The notes beneath the pieces are model-generated. The model was not told where the DNA came from. It did no database searches and worked only from the letters and a program-made list of their open reading frames with translations. Shown piece by piece: positions 10,264-20,100 of a stretch of 64,000 bases of DNA (position 1 is the first letter of the stretch; each line of letters opens with the position of its first letter). The position numbers and the translations under genes were made by a program. Source of the stretch: Mariniphaga anaerophila (GTDB lineage Bacteria > Bacteroidota > Bacteroidia > Bacteroidales > Prolixibacteraceae); contig NZ_FQUM01000002.1 of NCBI RefSeq assembly GCF_900129025.1, positions 1 to 64,000 on the forward strand. Direction: 5' to 3'.

Positions 10264-11580
10264 ATGAAACTGAATGTAAAAGAAGCGTTGGAATCGGCCC
10301 GGGATACGCGGGCTTTAATTATTGACCGGAATATTATAGCGCAGGTTTCCGATTTGTTTAGGGCAAATTTCGAAGGGCGGAAGGCTGTTGTGGTGTGCGA
10401 CCAGACCACTTTTAAGGTTGCAGGAGAAAAGGTGTACCAATGCCTGAAAAAGGATGGATTAACAGAAATGGAGCCGTTTATTTACGATGAGCCCAAGCCC
10501 TATGCGGAATTTGGAAAAGTAGAGAAGCTCGAAGAATTTCTGAAGAAAAACGATGCTATTCCGGTTGCCGTTGGTTCCGGTACATTGAATGATTTGACCA
10601 AGCTGGCCTCTAGTCGTGCCGGAAGGCGCTACATGTGTGTTGCAACTGCTGCATCAATGGACGGATACACTGCATTTGGCGCTTCCATCACATTTGAGGG
10701 TGCCAAACAAACTTTTTCGTGCCCGGCTCCCCAGGCTGTTATGGCCGATGTTGAAGTAATAAGGCAGGCACCGCCGGTAATGACCGCCTCTGGCTACGCC
10801 GATTTATTTGCAAAAGTAACAGCCGGAGCTGACTGGATTATTGCCGATGCGCTAGGCGTGGAACCAATCGATGCACGGGCTTGGTCAATTGTTCAGGATG
10901 GGCTGAAAGAAGCATTGGCCGATCCGATAGGCGCAAAAGCTGGTGAGTTAAATGCCATTACTCCGCTGGTTGAAGGGCTGATTTTAGGCGGTTTTGCCAT
11001 GCAATGGTCTCAATCGAGCCGGCCGGCATCCGGAGCAGAACATCAGTTCAGCCATTTGTGGAATATGGAACATCATACATACAATGGGGAAACGCCGTCT
11101 CACGGATTTCAGGTTGGCATTGCCACTTTAGCAATTACCCGCTTGTATGAGAAAATGCTTCAGACTCCGTTCGAAACGCTGGATGTGGATGCATGCTGTA
11201 ATCAGTGGTGCGAATGGCCGGTTTGGGAACAGAAGATAACAGAGAGATTTAAGGATACCGATTTTCTGGAAACAGCATTAACGCAAACAAAAAATAAGTA
11301 CATCAACAAAAAGGCTTTAAAAGAACAGTTAACGAAACTGAAAACTGTTTGGCCCGAGTTGAAAAAGCGTTTAAGCGAACAGTTGGTTCCTTCAGAAGAA
11401 GTTGAAAAAAGACTGCGTGCTGTTGGTGCACCGGTTGAACCGGAACAAATAGGAATTTCCCGTGAACGCATGAAAGGTTCATTTATCAGGGCTTCGCATA
11501 TCCGGTCCCGTTTCACCATTTTAGACATTGCAGTAAGAACAGGCTACTTGGAGCAGTGGCAGGAAGAAATATTTGAATAG
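10264..11580 (+). CDS. araM: sn-glycerol-1-phosphate dehydrogenase (AraM/EgsA-like)
   Basis: A 438-residue member of the G1P dehydrogenase branch of iron/zinc-type dehydrogenases. The dinucleotide motif VAVGSGTLNDLTK starts near residue 102, followed by TAASMDGYTAFGA. Probable metal ligands are D180 (ASGYADLF), H260 or H264 (GAEHQFSHLW) and H280 (PSHGFQVG). The family interconverts sn-glycerol-1-phosphate and dihydroxyacetone phosphate using NAD(P)H in the cytoplasm. Bacillus AraM sits in the arabinose operon next to AraL and AraB, as here. It ends 5 bp before the HAD gene, so they are cotranscribed. In this catabolic setting it probably oxidises G1P or a related polyol phosphate. Confidence 0.85.
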   Translation: MKLNVKEALESARDTRALIIDRNIIAQVSDLFRANFEGRKAVVVCDQTTFKVAGEKVYQCLKKDGLTEMEPFIYDEPKPYAEFGKVEKLEEFLKKNDAIPVAVGSGTLNDLTKLASSRAGRRYMCVATAASMDGYTAFGASITFEGAKQTFSCPAPQAVMADVEVIRQAPPVMTASGYADLFAKVTAGADWIIADALGVEPIDARAWSIVQDGLKEALADPIGAKAGELNAITPLVEGLILGGFAMQWSQSSRPASGAEHQFSHLWNMEHHTYNGETPSHGFQVGIATLAITRLYEKMLQTPFETLDVDACCNQWCEWPVWEQKITERFKDTDFLETALTQTKNKYINKKALKEQLTKLKTVWPELKKRLSEQLVPSEEVEKRLRAVGAPVEPEQIGISRERMKGSFIRASHIRSRFTILDIAVRTGYLEQWQEEIFE

Positions 11581-11585
11581 TAATT

Positions 11586-12479
11586 ATGTTTGACGAGAGA
11601 GTATTTTTATCATCCTTTCCGGATGAGCAGGCGTTGTACGCTCACTTGCGAAATATTAAGCATGTGGCTCTGGATATGGATGGCACTATTTATAAGGGGA
11701 ATACGTTGTTCCCCTACACAAAGCAGTTTTTGGCCGATTTAACTACAATGGGAATTGGTTATTCGTTTTTAACCAACAACCCGTCGAAAAGCACCGCAGG
11801 TTACCTGGAGCATTTGGGTAGCATGGGCGTTGTGGCGACAAAAAAAGAGATTTATACCACAGCGCAGGCCACGATTGCTTATTTAAAAACACATCATCCT
11901 GAAGTAAAACGGCTTTTTATTCTGGGTACCCCCAGTATGATTGAAGAGTTTGAACTGGCAGGTTTCGTATCTGTTCCCAACGATCCGAAGGAGGAGCCTG
12001 ACGCTGTTGTTGTAGGGTTCGATTTAACGTTGGCCTACGACCGCTTGTCACGCGCCGCGTGGTGGGTATCGCAAAATAAATTGTATGTCGCTACCAATCC
12101 CGATTATGTGTGTCCGACAGATGAGCCTGTGGTTTTGGTTGACTGCGGTTCCATTTGTGCTGCCATCGAAAAGTCAGTTGGCCGCGAGCCCGACGTTGTT
12201 CTGGGAAAACCTCAGCCCGAGATGCTTAATGGTATTTTGGAACTTCATCACCTGAAAAATGAAGAAGTGGCAATGGTTGGAGACCGGATTTATACAGATA
12301 TTCTGATGGCGCACCGTGCCAATAGTTTAGGTGTGCTGGTGTTGTCGGGAGAAGCAACCAAAGAAGATGCAATGAAGGCTGTGCCCAGGCCAAACCTGGT
12401 TACACCTACCATTGAGACGTTTGGAGAACTTTTAAAACGGTCGCGGGCAATTAGCCGAGATTATGAAACGAACGTGTAA
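11586..12479 (+). CDS. HAD-IIA phosphatase (NagD/AraL-like)
   Basis: A 297-residue haloacid dehalogenase-type hydrolase of the NagD class. It shows LDMDGTIYKG (nucleophile D30, acid/base D32), the LTNNPSKS motif, VLGKPQPEM and the acidic MVGDRIYTDI motif. The family dephosphorylates sugar or polyol phosphates and phosphoglycolate, with loose specificity. Bacillus AraL is an analogous sugar phosphatase encoded beside araM. Encoded 5 bp after the AraM-like gene, it may relieve phosphosugar build-up or release a free polyol. Confidence 0.85.
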   Translation: MFDERVFLSSFPDEQALYAHLRNIKHVALDMDGTIYKGNTLFPYTKQFLADLTTMGIGYSFLTNNPSKSTAGYLEHLGSMGVVATKKEIYTTAQATIAYLKTHHPEVKRLFILGTPSMIEEFELAGFVSVPNDPKEEPDAVVVGFDLTLAYDRLSRAAWWVSQNKLYVATNPDYVCPTDEPVVLVDCGSICAAIEKSVGREPDVVLGKPQPEMLNGILELHHLKNEEVAMVGDRIYTDILMAHRANSLGVLVLSGEATKEDAMKAVPRPNLVTPTIETFGELLKRSRAISRDYETNV

Positions 12480-12544
12480 GAGAGTTACATCTAAAAAAAA
12501 AGCGTGAGTTCGTAGTAACCATTAGACTAAATTATTATTGACGA

Positions 12545-14188
12545 ATGAAAGGGGTTATTGGAGCTGATTTTGGGTCGGATTCTTGCCGGGTAATATTGGT
12601 TGATGCTCATTCCGGAACGATTTGCGCAACAGCAACGCGTTTCTATCCGCGATGGATGGAGGGCAAATACTGCGATTCGGAGAAAAACAGGTATCGTCAG
12701 CATCCTTCTGATTATGTTGAAGCCTTCGAAGGAGCGGTGAAAGAAATGCTACAAAACGCAACCCGTGAGCAAAAAGATAGCATTGCCGGAATTGCTTTTG
12801 CCACAACTAGTTCTACAGTCTGTTTGACCGATGTTAACGGCATTCCGCTGGCTTTATTGCCTGAGTTTCGCGAAAACCCGGATGCAATGTTTGCTTTGTG
12901 GAAAGACCACACCGCGGTAAAAGAAGCAGAAGAGATAAATGAACTGGTGCATCAGTGGCCGGTTGATTATAATAAATACATTGGTGGGCGCTACTCTTCG
13001 GAATGGGTCTGGTCGAAAGTACTTCATCTGTTGAGAAACGATAAAGAAGTTGCTGCACAGGCCTTTTCGTGGATCGAACAATGCGACTGGCTGCCTAATT
13101 TATTGTGTGGAATCAATAATCCCGAAAAACGAAAATACAGCCGTTGTGCCGGTGGGCATAAAGCAATGTGGCACCAAGAGTGGGGAGGCCTTCCTTCTTC
13201 GGAATTTATGCAGAAACTGGCGCCCGACTTTCCCGGGTTTTTGTTTTGCCCTTATCGCGAAACCTACACTGCCGATACCGCAATTGGAACCTTGACAGAA
13301 GAATGGGCGTCAAAGCTCGGGCTTCCCGCCAATGTTAAAGTTGCTGTTGGCTCAGTAGATTGCCATGTAGGAGCAGTGGGCGCTCAGATAAAACCCGGCT
13401 TTATGGTGAGTGTTGTGGGAACATCAACTTGCGATATTCTTGTGGCCGAAAAAGAAAAAACAGGTGCTTCTGTAGTTCCGGGAATTTGCGGGCAAGTAGA
13501 TGGCTCTGTTTTACCCGGATTGATTGGCTTTGAAGCCGGACAACCTGCTTTTGGCGATTTGTATGCCTGGTTTAAGGAGTTGTTAGTTGGTCCGTTGGAG
13601 CAGCTCTTGCCTCACTCCGGCTGGCTGGATGAAAATTCTCGCGAACGTTTATTAAATGAAATACGGGAGCAGATGATCCCCTGGCTGACGGCCGAAGCCG
13701 AAAAATTGCCGGTTGATTCCAATGCGGTTTTGGCAACCGACTGGATTAACGGGCGTCGTTCGCCTGACGCAGATGAATTGGTAAAAGCAACAATAACCGG
13801 CTTGCACTTGGGTAGCAATGCACCAGGTGTTTTTAAAGCTCTTGTAGATGCTTCGGTATACGGATTAAAAGCGATTGTGGATCGCTATTCCGAAAATGGA
13901 ATGGAAGTGAATGAAGTGATTGGTGCCGGCGGAATTGCACAGAAGTCGTCGTTTGTTATGCAAACCATGGCCGATGTACTGGGGCTACCGGTTAAAATTA
14001 CCAATGCAAAAGAATCATGTGCACTGGGGGCTGCAATGTTTGCGTCAGTAGCAACCGGAGTTTATAGAAGCGTGGAGGAAGCACAGGAAGCGATGGGGCA
14101 GGGATTTTCAAAAGTATATTACCCACGAAACGAATTTGCAGCGATTCATCAGAAAAGATATCAGGAATACCTGAAATACAAAAAGTAA
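12545..14188 (+). CDS. araB: Ribulokinase (FGGY family)
   Basis: A 547-residue FGGY kinase that follows AraB along its length: IGADFGSDSCRVILVD, FYPRWMEGKYCD, RQHPSDYVEAFE, FALWKDHTAVKEAEEI, YIGGRYSSEWVWSK, GHKAMWHQEWGG, VVGTSTCDILVAEK and GICGQVDGSVLPG. It phosphorylates L-ribulose with ATP in the cytoplasm; characterised AraB proteins also accept D-ribulose, ribitol and L-arabinitol. No isomerase (AraA) or epimerase (AraD) gene is nearby, so the substrate here may be a ketose made from an imported polyol. A decayed transketolase lies just downstream. Confidence 0.92.
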   Translation: MKGVIGADFGSDSCRVILVDAHSGTICATATRFYPRWMEGKYCDSEKNRYRQHPSDYVEAFEGAVKEMLQNATREQKDSIAGIAFATTSSTVCLTDVNGIPLALLPEFRENPDAMFALWKDHTAVKEAEEINELVHQWPVDYNKYIGGRYSSEWVWSKVLHLLRNDKEVAAQAFSWIEQCDWLPNLLCGINNPEKRKYSRCAGGHKAMWHQEWGGLPSSEFMQKLAPDFPGFLFCPYRETYTADTAIGTLTEEWASKLGLPANVKVAVGSVDCHVGAVGAQIKPGFMVSVVGTSTCDILVAEKEKTGASVVPGICGQVDGSVLPGLIGFEAGQPAFGDLYAWFKELLVGPLEQLLPHSGWLDENSRERLLNEIREQMIPWLTAEAEKLPVDSNAVLATDWINGRRSPDADELVKATITGLHLGSNAPGVFKALVDASVYGLKAIVDRYSENGMEVNEVIGAGGIAQKSSFVMQTMADVLGLPVKITNAKESCALGAAMFASVATGVYRSVEEAQEAMGQGFSKVYYPRNEFAAIHQKRYQEYLKYKK

Positions 14189-14253
14189 CTGGCAGAGAAA
14201 TCGGGCGCAAAAGAATAAAGAAAGAATTGTAAACTTAGGAAAAAGGGATAACA

Positions 14254-14503
14254 GTGAATAACATTGAAATAGTGAAAAAGGCAGCAGACAATATTCGCAG
14301 ACGAGGTAATGTTGACAGATTGCCCGGCGATTGGATTGACGGCCGGCTTGCTAATTACGTTTGAAAAACTGATTGGAACCCGACGGATAGTGTAGGAACT
14401 GAATTTTTTCGGCTACTCGGCACCCTGTGAAGTGCTGGATGAAAAGTTTGGCTTCATGGGGACAAACGTTTTTAATCAGGAAAAATTACTGGCTTGTTCC
14501 TGA
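14254..14503 (+). pseudogene. Remnant of a transketolase gene
   Basis: Two disjoint pieces of a transketolase remain. The first, from GTG 14254 to about 14300, reads NNIEIVKKAADNIRR, like the enzyme's N-terminus. The second, 14333-14503 in another frame, reads LTAGLLITFEKLIGT, then FFGYSAPCEVLDEKFGF and GTNVFNQEKLLACS, matching the C-terminal transketolase domain. A TAG at 14393-14395 interrupts the second piece. Nearly all of the roughly 2-kb gene between them is gone. The enzyme would have drained pentose phosphates made by the ribulokinase, so its position makes sense as an ancestral operon member. Confidence 0.75.
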
Positions 14504-14568
14504 ATGCAATAAAACAATGCTGCAGTATTTAAGAAAAAACAAATCTGATAAAAAATAAAATTAGAACG

Positions 14569-15903
14569 ATGACGAATATATTGAGTTTTCTAAAGCCGGC
14601 TCCCGAAAGGGAGCAAACCATTACCGACCAAAGTGAGTTAAAATCGAAATACAAATATTGGCGGACACGTGTGCTCTACACAACGATGATTGGGTATGTG
14701 ATGTTTTATTTTGTGAGGAAAAATATTTCGATTGCAATGCCTGCCATTGAGGCTGATTTGGGAATTTCGAAGGCTGACCTTGGGCTTTTTCTGACCTTGC
14801 ACGGAGTGGTTTACGGCATTTCAAAATTCGTTAACGGTTTTTTTGGAGACCAGACCAATCCGCGGTATTTTATGGCGTTGGGGTTGTTCCTTTCGGCCTC
14901 AATGAGTTTGCTGTTCGGTTTAAGCAGCGGCGTGTTGGCGTTTGGTATTTTCTGGTTGCTGAATGGCTGGTTCCAGGGGATGGGATTTCCTCCCTGTGCC
15001 AACAGTTTAACCAACTGGTTTTCGCCTTCAGAACGCGGCGTTAAATTTGCCATGTGGAACACTTCGCATTCTATTGGTGCAGCTTTGGTTTTATTGCTCA
15101 ATAGTTTTTTGGTGGTTTACGACTGGCGTTATTGCTTTATTGTTCCGGCGGCTTTGGCATTCGTTGGTGTGCTTTTTATTCTGAACCGGCATCGCGATAA
15201 CCCCGAATCACTGGGGCTTCCGCCTGTTGAAGTTTATAAAAACGAGAAAGCAGAGGTGAGCGTTGAAGAAGAGGAAGAAAAAGGCGATTTCAAGCGCTTT
15301 GTCAGGAAACATGTATTTGGGAACCCGGCAATCTGGTTTCTTTGTCTGGCTAATTTCTTTTTGTATACTATCCGGTACGCCATTCTCGACTGGGGGCCAA
15401 CTTTTCTGACAGAAATGAAAGGAGTTGATTTGCAGAAAGCAGGGTGGCTGGTAGCCGGTTACGAAGGGTTCGGTATTTTGGGAATGCTTTCCAGCGGCTG
15501 GATGATGGACAAGGTGTTTAAAGGCCGCGGAGGACGTGCTGCTCTTATTTATATGGCCATTTGTTCGGTAGCAGTGTTCTTTTTCTGGAAACTGCCCAAC
15601 GAAAGTCCGTTTTTCTACGGAATTCTACTTTGCGTTGTCGGGTTCTTTATTTACGGTCCGCAGGCGCTGGTCGGAATTATTGCTGCTAACCTGGCTACTA
15701 AAAAGGCGGCTGCCACAGCAATCGGGCTTACCGGGTTGTTTGCTTACCTGAGTACGGTTTTGTCGGGCTGGGGACTTGGCTACCTGGTAACTCACCACGG
15801 GTGGTCGCTTGGATTCCTGCTTCTGGTTATATCCGGAGTTGCCGCTACCGTCTTTTTCGCTTTTACCTGGAACTCAGGTTATATTGAAGAGAAGACAGCT
15901 TAG
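14569..15903 (+). CDS. GlpT-like organophosphate:phosphate antiporter
   Basis: A 444-residue, 12-helix transporter of the OPA family. MFYFVRKNISIAMPAI contains R50 and IRYAILDWGPTFL contains R269; these correspond to the two substrate-phosphate-binding arginines of GlpT. GWFQGMGFPPCANSLTNWF and SLGLPPVEVYKNEK also match GlpT/UhpT/UhpC. It probably exchanges internal phosphate for external glycerol phosphate or another phosphorylated C3-C6 compound across the inner membrane. A UhpC-type sensor role is possible, but no UhpA/UhpB genes are nearby. Context with the G1P dehydrogenase favours glycerol-phosphate uptake. Confidence 0.82.
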   Translation: MTNILSFLKPAPEREQTITDQSELKSKYKYWRTRVLYTTMIGYVMFYFVRKNISIAMPAIEADLGISKADLGLFLTLHGVVYGISKFVNGFFGDQTNPRYFMALGLFLSASMSLLFGLSSGVLAFGIFWLLNGWFQGMGFPPCANSLTNWFSPSERGVKFAMWNTSHSIGAALVLLLNSFLVVYDWRYCFIVPAALAFVGVLFILNRHRDNPESLGLPPVEVYKNEKAEVSVEEEEEKGDFKRFVRKHVFGNPAIWFLCLANFFLYTIRYAILDWGPTFLTEMKGVDLQKAGWLVAGYEGFGILGMLSSGWMMDKVFKGRGGRAALIYMAICSVAVFFFWKLPNESPFFYGILLCVVGFFIYGPQALVGIIAANLATKKAAATAIGLTGLFAYLSTVLSGWGLGYLVTHHGWSLGFLLLVISGVAATVFFAFTWNSGYIEEKTA

Positions 15904-15938
15904 TTAGAAGAACATTAATCATTTAAAACGAAATAGCA

Positions 15939-16613
15939 ATGAAGACAGGAGTTATTAATCTGCTGATTTTTTTGACTGTTTTTGCCTGGGGAAAAACGAC
16001 ATTGGCACAAGAACGGAAATATTCTGTTTACTGGGAACGCAGAGCCAGTTTGTTTGAAAATTTGCCAACCAGCAAAAAGGATATTATTTTTTTGGGAAAC
16101 AGCATTACCGACGGAGCAGAATGGGCGGAGCTTTTTGATAACCCTCGTGTGAAAAACCGGGGAATTAGCGGTGATGTTACCAGTGGAATTCTGAACCGTC
16201 TGGATCCCATTGTTAAAGGAACCCCTGCTAAAATATTTCTCTTAATCGGAATTAACGATGCTTCGCGTGGCATTTCTGTTGATTCAATTGTCGGTAACAT
16301 TCGTTTGATTATAGAACAAATTCAACGGGAATCTCCCAAAACGCGCCTCTATTTGCAAAGCGTGCTGCCGGTAAATGATGCATTCGATAACTACAAAAAA
16401 CATGCTTCGCGATGGATGATGGTGCCCGAAATAAACAAGAAACTAGTGGTTCTTGCCAGCGAGAAACGGATAAGCTACATCGACCTTTTTAGCCATTTTA
16501 CAGATGAATCGGGCGCAAAATTGAATCCTGCCTACACCAATGACGGACTCCATTTGATGGGAGAGGGTTATTTGAAGTGGAAAGAATTACTGGAACATTA
16601 TGTCAATAACTAA
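15939..16613 (+). CDS. Secreted SGNH/GDSL hydrolase
   Basis: A 224-residue protein with a signal peptide (residues 1-24, cleavage after LAQ). SGNH blocks are visible: FLGNSITDGAEW (catalytic Ser), NRGISGDVTSG (Gly), LIGINDAS (Asn) and NDGLHLMGEGY (Asp and His). The layout is that of platelet-activating-factor acetylhydrolase/rhamnogalacturonan-esterase-like enzymes acting in the periplasm. It starts 35 bp after the antiporter gene and is the last gene before a strong terminator, so it closes the operon. It probably removes acyl esters from the imported substrate. Confidence 0.82.
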   Translation: MKTGVINLLIFLTVFAWGKTTLAQERKYSVYWERRASLFENLPTSKKDIIFLGNSITDGAEWAELFDNPRVKNRGISGDVTSGILNRLDPIVKGTPAKIFLLIGINDASRGISVDSIVGNIRLIIEQIQRESPKTRLYLQSVLPVNDAFDNYKKHASRWMMVPEINKKLVVLASEKRISYIDLFSHFTDESGAKLNPAYTNDGLHLMGEGYLKWKELLEHYVNN

Positions 16614-16710
16614 TTGCTTTTTTATTTTTTGCAGATAACCCAGGCAAACTAATGTTTGCGAAACTTTGCTGCAAATAGCACATCTGTAGCTGCTATTAAA
16701 ATGTATACAA

Positions 16711-16758
16711 AAATAGAGAAGAGGACTTTTTGCAAAGTTTCTCTTCTCTATTTTTTTT
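16711..16758 (+). terminator. Rho-independent terminator after the region 1 catabolic operon
   Basis: AAATAGAGAAGAG (711-723 in the 16-kb block) pairs perfectly with CTCTTCTCTATTT (741-753) across a 17-nt loop, and the 3' arm runs into eight T residues. It marks the end of the operon closing with the SGNH hydrolase. Confidence 0.85.
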
Positions 16759-16937
16759 GTCACATTATTAAACAAATTATTTTTTCTTGTTAACCCTTTT
16801 TTCAATAAAAAGCCCAAAGCATATTGTTGTTAGTTGCTTTTTTATAACAGTGTTTTAAACAGGTATGAGACAGAAATAACCACATAAATTGCATTAGTTC
16901 GAGCAGTATTAATGAGGTTCTTTATTGGGTGTGCGGA

Positions 16938-16991
16938 AGAAAAGGTTCTACCTTTTCTATGTGTTTAGCACGTAATGTATTTAGCACGTAA
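16938..16991. promoter_or_regulatory. Hairpin and 16-bp-period direct repeat upstream of the HTCS gene
   Basis: AGAAAAGG (16938-16945) and CCTTTTCT (16951-16958) form an 8-bp stem with a 5-nt loop. Next to it TTTAGCACGTAA occurs twice, at 16964-16975 and 16980-16991, 16 bp apart. Direct repeats of this kind are typical sites for HTCS-type AraC-domain dimers, so autoregulation is possible. The rest of the 16614-17125 gap holds a terminator and AT-rich sequence with nothing else recognised. Confidence 0.4.
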
Positions 16992-17125
16992 ATGAAATAC
17001 CCATTTGAGAGAGCCTTTTTGTTTTTTCCTTTTTATTAGAATTGCATTTCGAAAAAATTAGTGGAGTTGTAATGTCGATAATTTTTTTTACTTTCAATTT
17101 TTATAAGCCAGTTAGCTAATTTTAT

Positions 17126-20100
17126 ATGGTCCGATTGAAGAATACTCCATATCTCATAGTTTTTATCTATTGTAATTTTGTTCTTTTGGGTTACGCCCAA
17201 GGGCAGGATTATTCTAATTTATTTTTTAATAGTTTAAATAGTTTAAACGGACTGAACTCTGATGTTGTAAATTCTGTTCATCAAGATAAAAATGGGTTCC
17301 TGTGGTTTTCAACATCAGAGGGAATAGTAAGATACGACGGTTATGAATTTCAGAGTTATAAGAATTATCCAGATATCGGTAAGTTGTACGGGCTTAATAT
17401 AAATGCAATAGAATCCGATAAAAACGGAGGAATCTATATCTGTTCAGACTATGGTTTTTACGCTTTTAATAATTTGTTGGAACCGATTTTCGAAAATTTG
17501 ACAAGTATGTTAAATGGAGTTGTTGTTTCAGATGTCCATCTGGGTAACGACGGATATATTTATATTGCTACCGACCAGGGATTTTATATTTTAAATGCAA
17601 ATAATACAGAGATAAAGTCGATAGTGCCAAAGGAAGGTAATGGATTAACCACAGCTATTATTAAGCAAATAGAAGAAGATAATGAAGGTAGAATTTGGGC
17701 AGGAAGCTGGCAGGGCGGGTTGCTTAAATTGAACCCAGATAAAAAATCTTTCACTGCATATAAAATTTTTAATGATAAGAGCGCTGCTGTTTATAAAAAC
17801 ACAGTGGTTTCTTTAATGATCGATAGTCACGGGTATATGTGGGCAGGGACATGGTCTTCAGGGATTTATGTGCTGGATATTGGTTCGCCGGATGAAGTTC
17901 GAGTAATAAAACGTTTTAACTCAGTTCCAGATGATAGCCGGACTATTCCCGGGGATATTATTCATAGTATGATTGAAGATGAATACAATGGCATTTGGAT
18001 AGGAACGCCCGAAGGTGTTGCTGTAATTCGTTATCCATTAACGAAAAATTCAAAAATTATTCGTTTTCAGTACTCAAAATTGCCAGGAGATATACTAGTG
18101 AATGAGATAAAGAATGTATATCGCGATAGAGAAGGACTTATTTGGCTATGTACTAAGGGAGGAGGTGTTTATTATACCCACATAGAAGCGAATGACATTG
18201 AGCATATTGAAATTCCTGATATAGATTCCAGAGTAAAGAAACAGGCTGTACATGCCATCGCGATTGACCATGAAAATTGTTTTTTATTTGGTGTGTCGAG
18301 TTTAGGTTTTGTTTCCTATAATACATTAACGAGCAAATTTCATTCTTATAAACAACTCCCTAAGTACCAAACGATAGCTAATTATATTGATTTAAATACC
18401 GCGAGAGCATTTTTGTGGGATCGAGATTCAGCACTATGGATTGGAACCAGGTACAACGGGATTTTGAAATTGGAATCTAGAACAGGTCAAGTGACCTTTA
18501 TAAATTCTACTGTTCATAGTGAAAGCTTTACAGGGCGTGAGGTTTCCTGCTTGTACTCAGAGCCGGATGGTACCGTATGGGCTTGTACAGAGAACGGACT
18601 GCATAGGATCCATCAGGGAGATAATAATGAAATATTTATTGAACAGGTAAATTTTGCAGAATCTAATTTGGGGGTTCTTGGCCCAATGAACTTTACCGGT
18701 ATCATTAAGCGAAATGATAATTATATTGTCGGAAGTAAAGCAGCCGGTCTTTTTTTACTGTCACCTCATAAAGGCGATTTTGAGATAAAAAGGTGGAATG
18801 GAGATAAGGACTTAAAAGTAAATACTGTATATATGGACTCCAAAGGTCGTGTTTGGGTCGGAACGTGTGGAAATGGATTAATGTTGTTGGATTCTAATGA
18901 TAGTTTAATAAATCCCTATGACGCTAATATTACTTTACTTGGAGATGTCATTTACGCTATTAATGAAGACAATTATGGAAATATTTGGTTGACAAGCAAC
19001 AAAGGACTGGCCCGGTTGAGTTACAAGGAGGGTGATACGTCAGTGAAATCTTTTTCCTATCTAAATGGACTTCAGGGTAATGTGTTTATTCCACGAGCCT
19101 TTTTTAAAGATTCTGACGGTATTTTTAGTATAGGGTGTTTTAATGGTGTTTATCGTTTTGATCCTCTGAAAATTACAACAAATCAGCATAAACCGTCAGT
19201 TGTAATTACTGAAGTATTAGTTGAGGGAGAAAAATATCCGTATGTACAGGGGCAACGCAACGCAATAAAACTAACTCATCTGAAAAACGATTTGAATGTT
19301 GTCTTTTCATCTCTTTCTTATTTGTTTCCCGAAGGAAATCATTTTGCATACAAGATGGAAGGGATTGATAAGAGTTGGAAATACGTAGAGGCGAACATGA
19401 GAAGTGCAAACTACAGTAATCTCTCGCCAGGGAATTATGTCTTTAAGGTTAAAGGTTCAAATAGTATGGGAGTATGGAACGATACACCGGTCGAGATTTC
19501 AGTTGAAGTGGTCAGAGCATTTTATAAAACGTGGTGGGCGATAGCTTTTTATATAATTTTTGCGCTGTCAGTGCTTTTTGTTTTTTATTGGCAGCGACTT
19601 AAGTCAATCAGGGTGAAGCAAATGCTCGATATACGAGAAATAGAAAAGACGGAATCAGAAAAGCTCCATCAATTTAAACTGCAGTTTTTTACTAATATTT
19701 CACACGAATTGCTTACTCCACTATCAATACTATTATCTGTTATTGAACGAATAGAAGAAAGAAAGGACTACTCTGCTGAATTGTTCGGTATGATGAAACG
19801 TAACACTCTTAATTTGAACAGGCTTATACGTCAGCTATTGTCATTTCGGAAGGTGGAAACCGGACATATGAAGATACAGCTTGAGACAATAAATTTGAGC
19901 GAGTTTGTAGAGTGCTGCGCAGGGAACTTTAGAATATTGGCAGAAAAACGTAAAATGAAACTTGTTGTTGATGTGCAAAAGGGGCTAAAAGGAATAATGG
20001 ATCGGGAAAAACTGGAGATAATTATTCATAATCTGTTGTCAAATGCTTTTCGATATACCGACTCTGGCAGAGAGGTTTGTTGTGTGCTCAAAGAGTCAGA

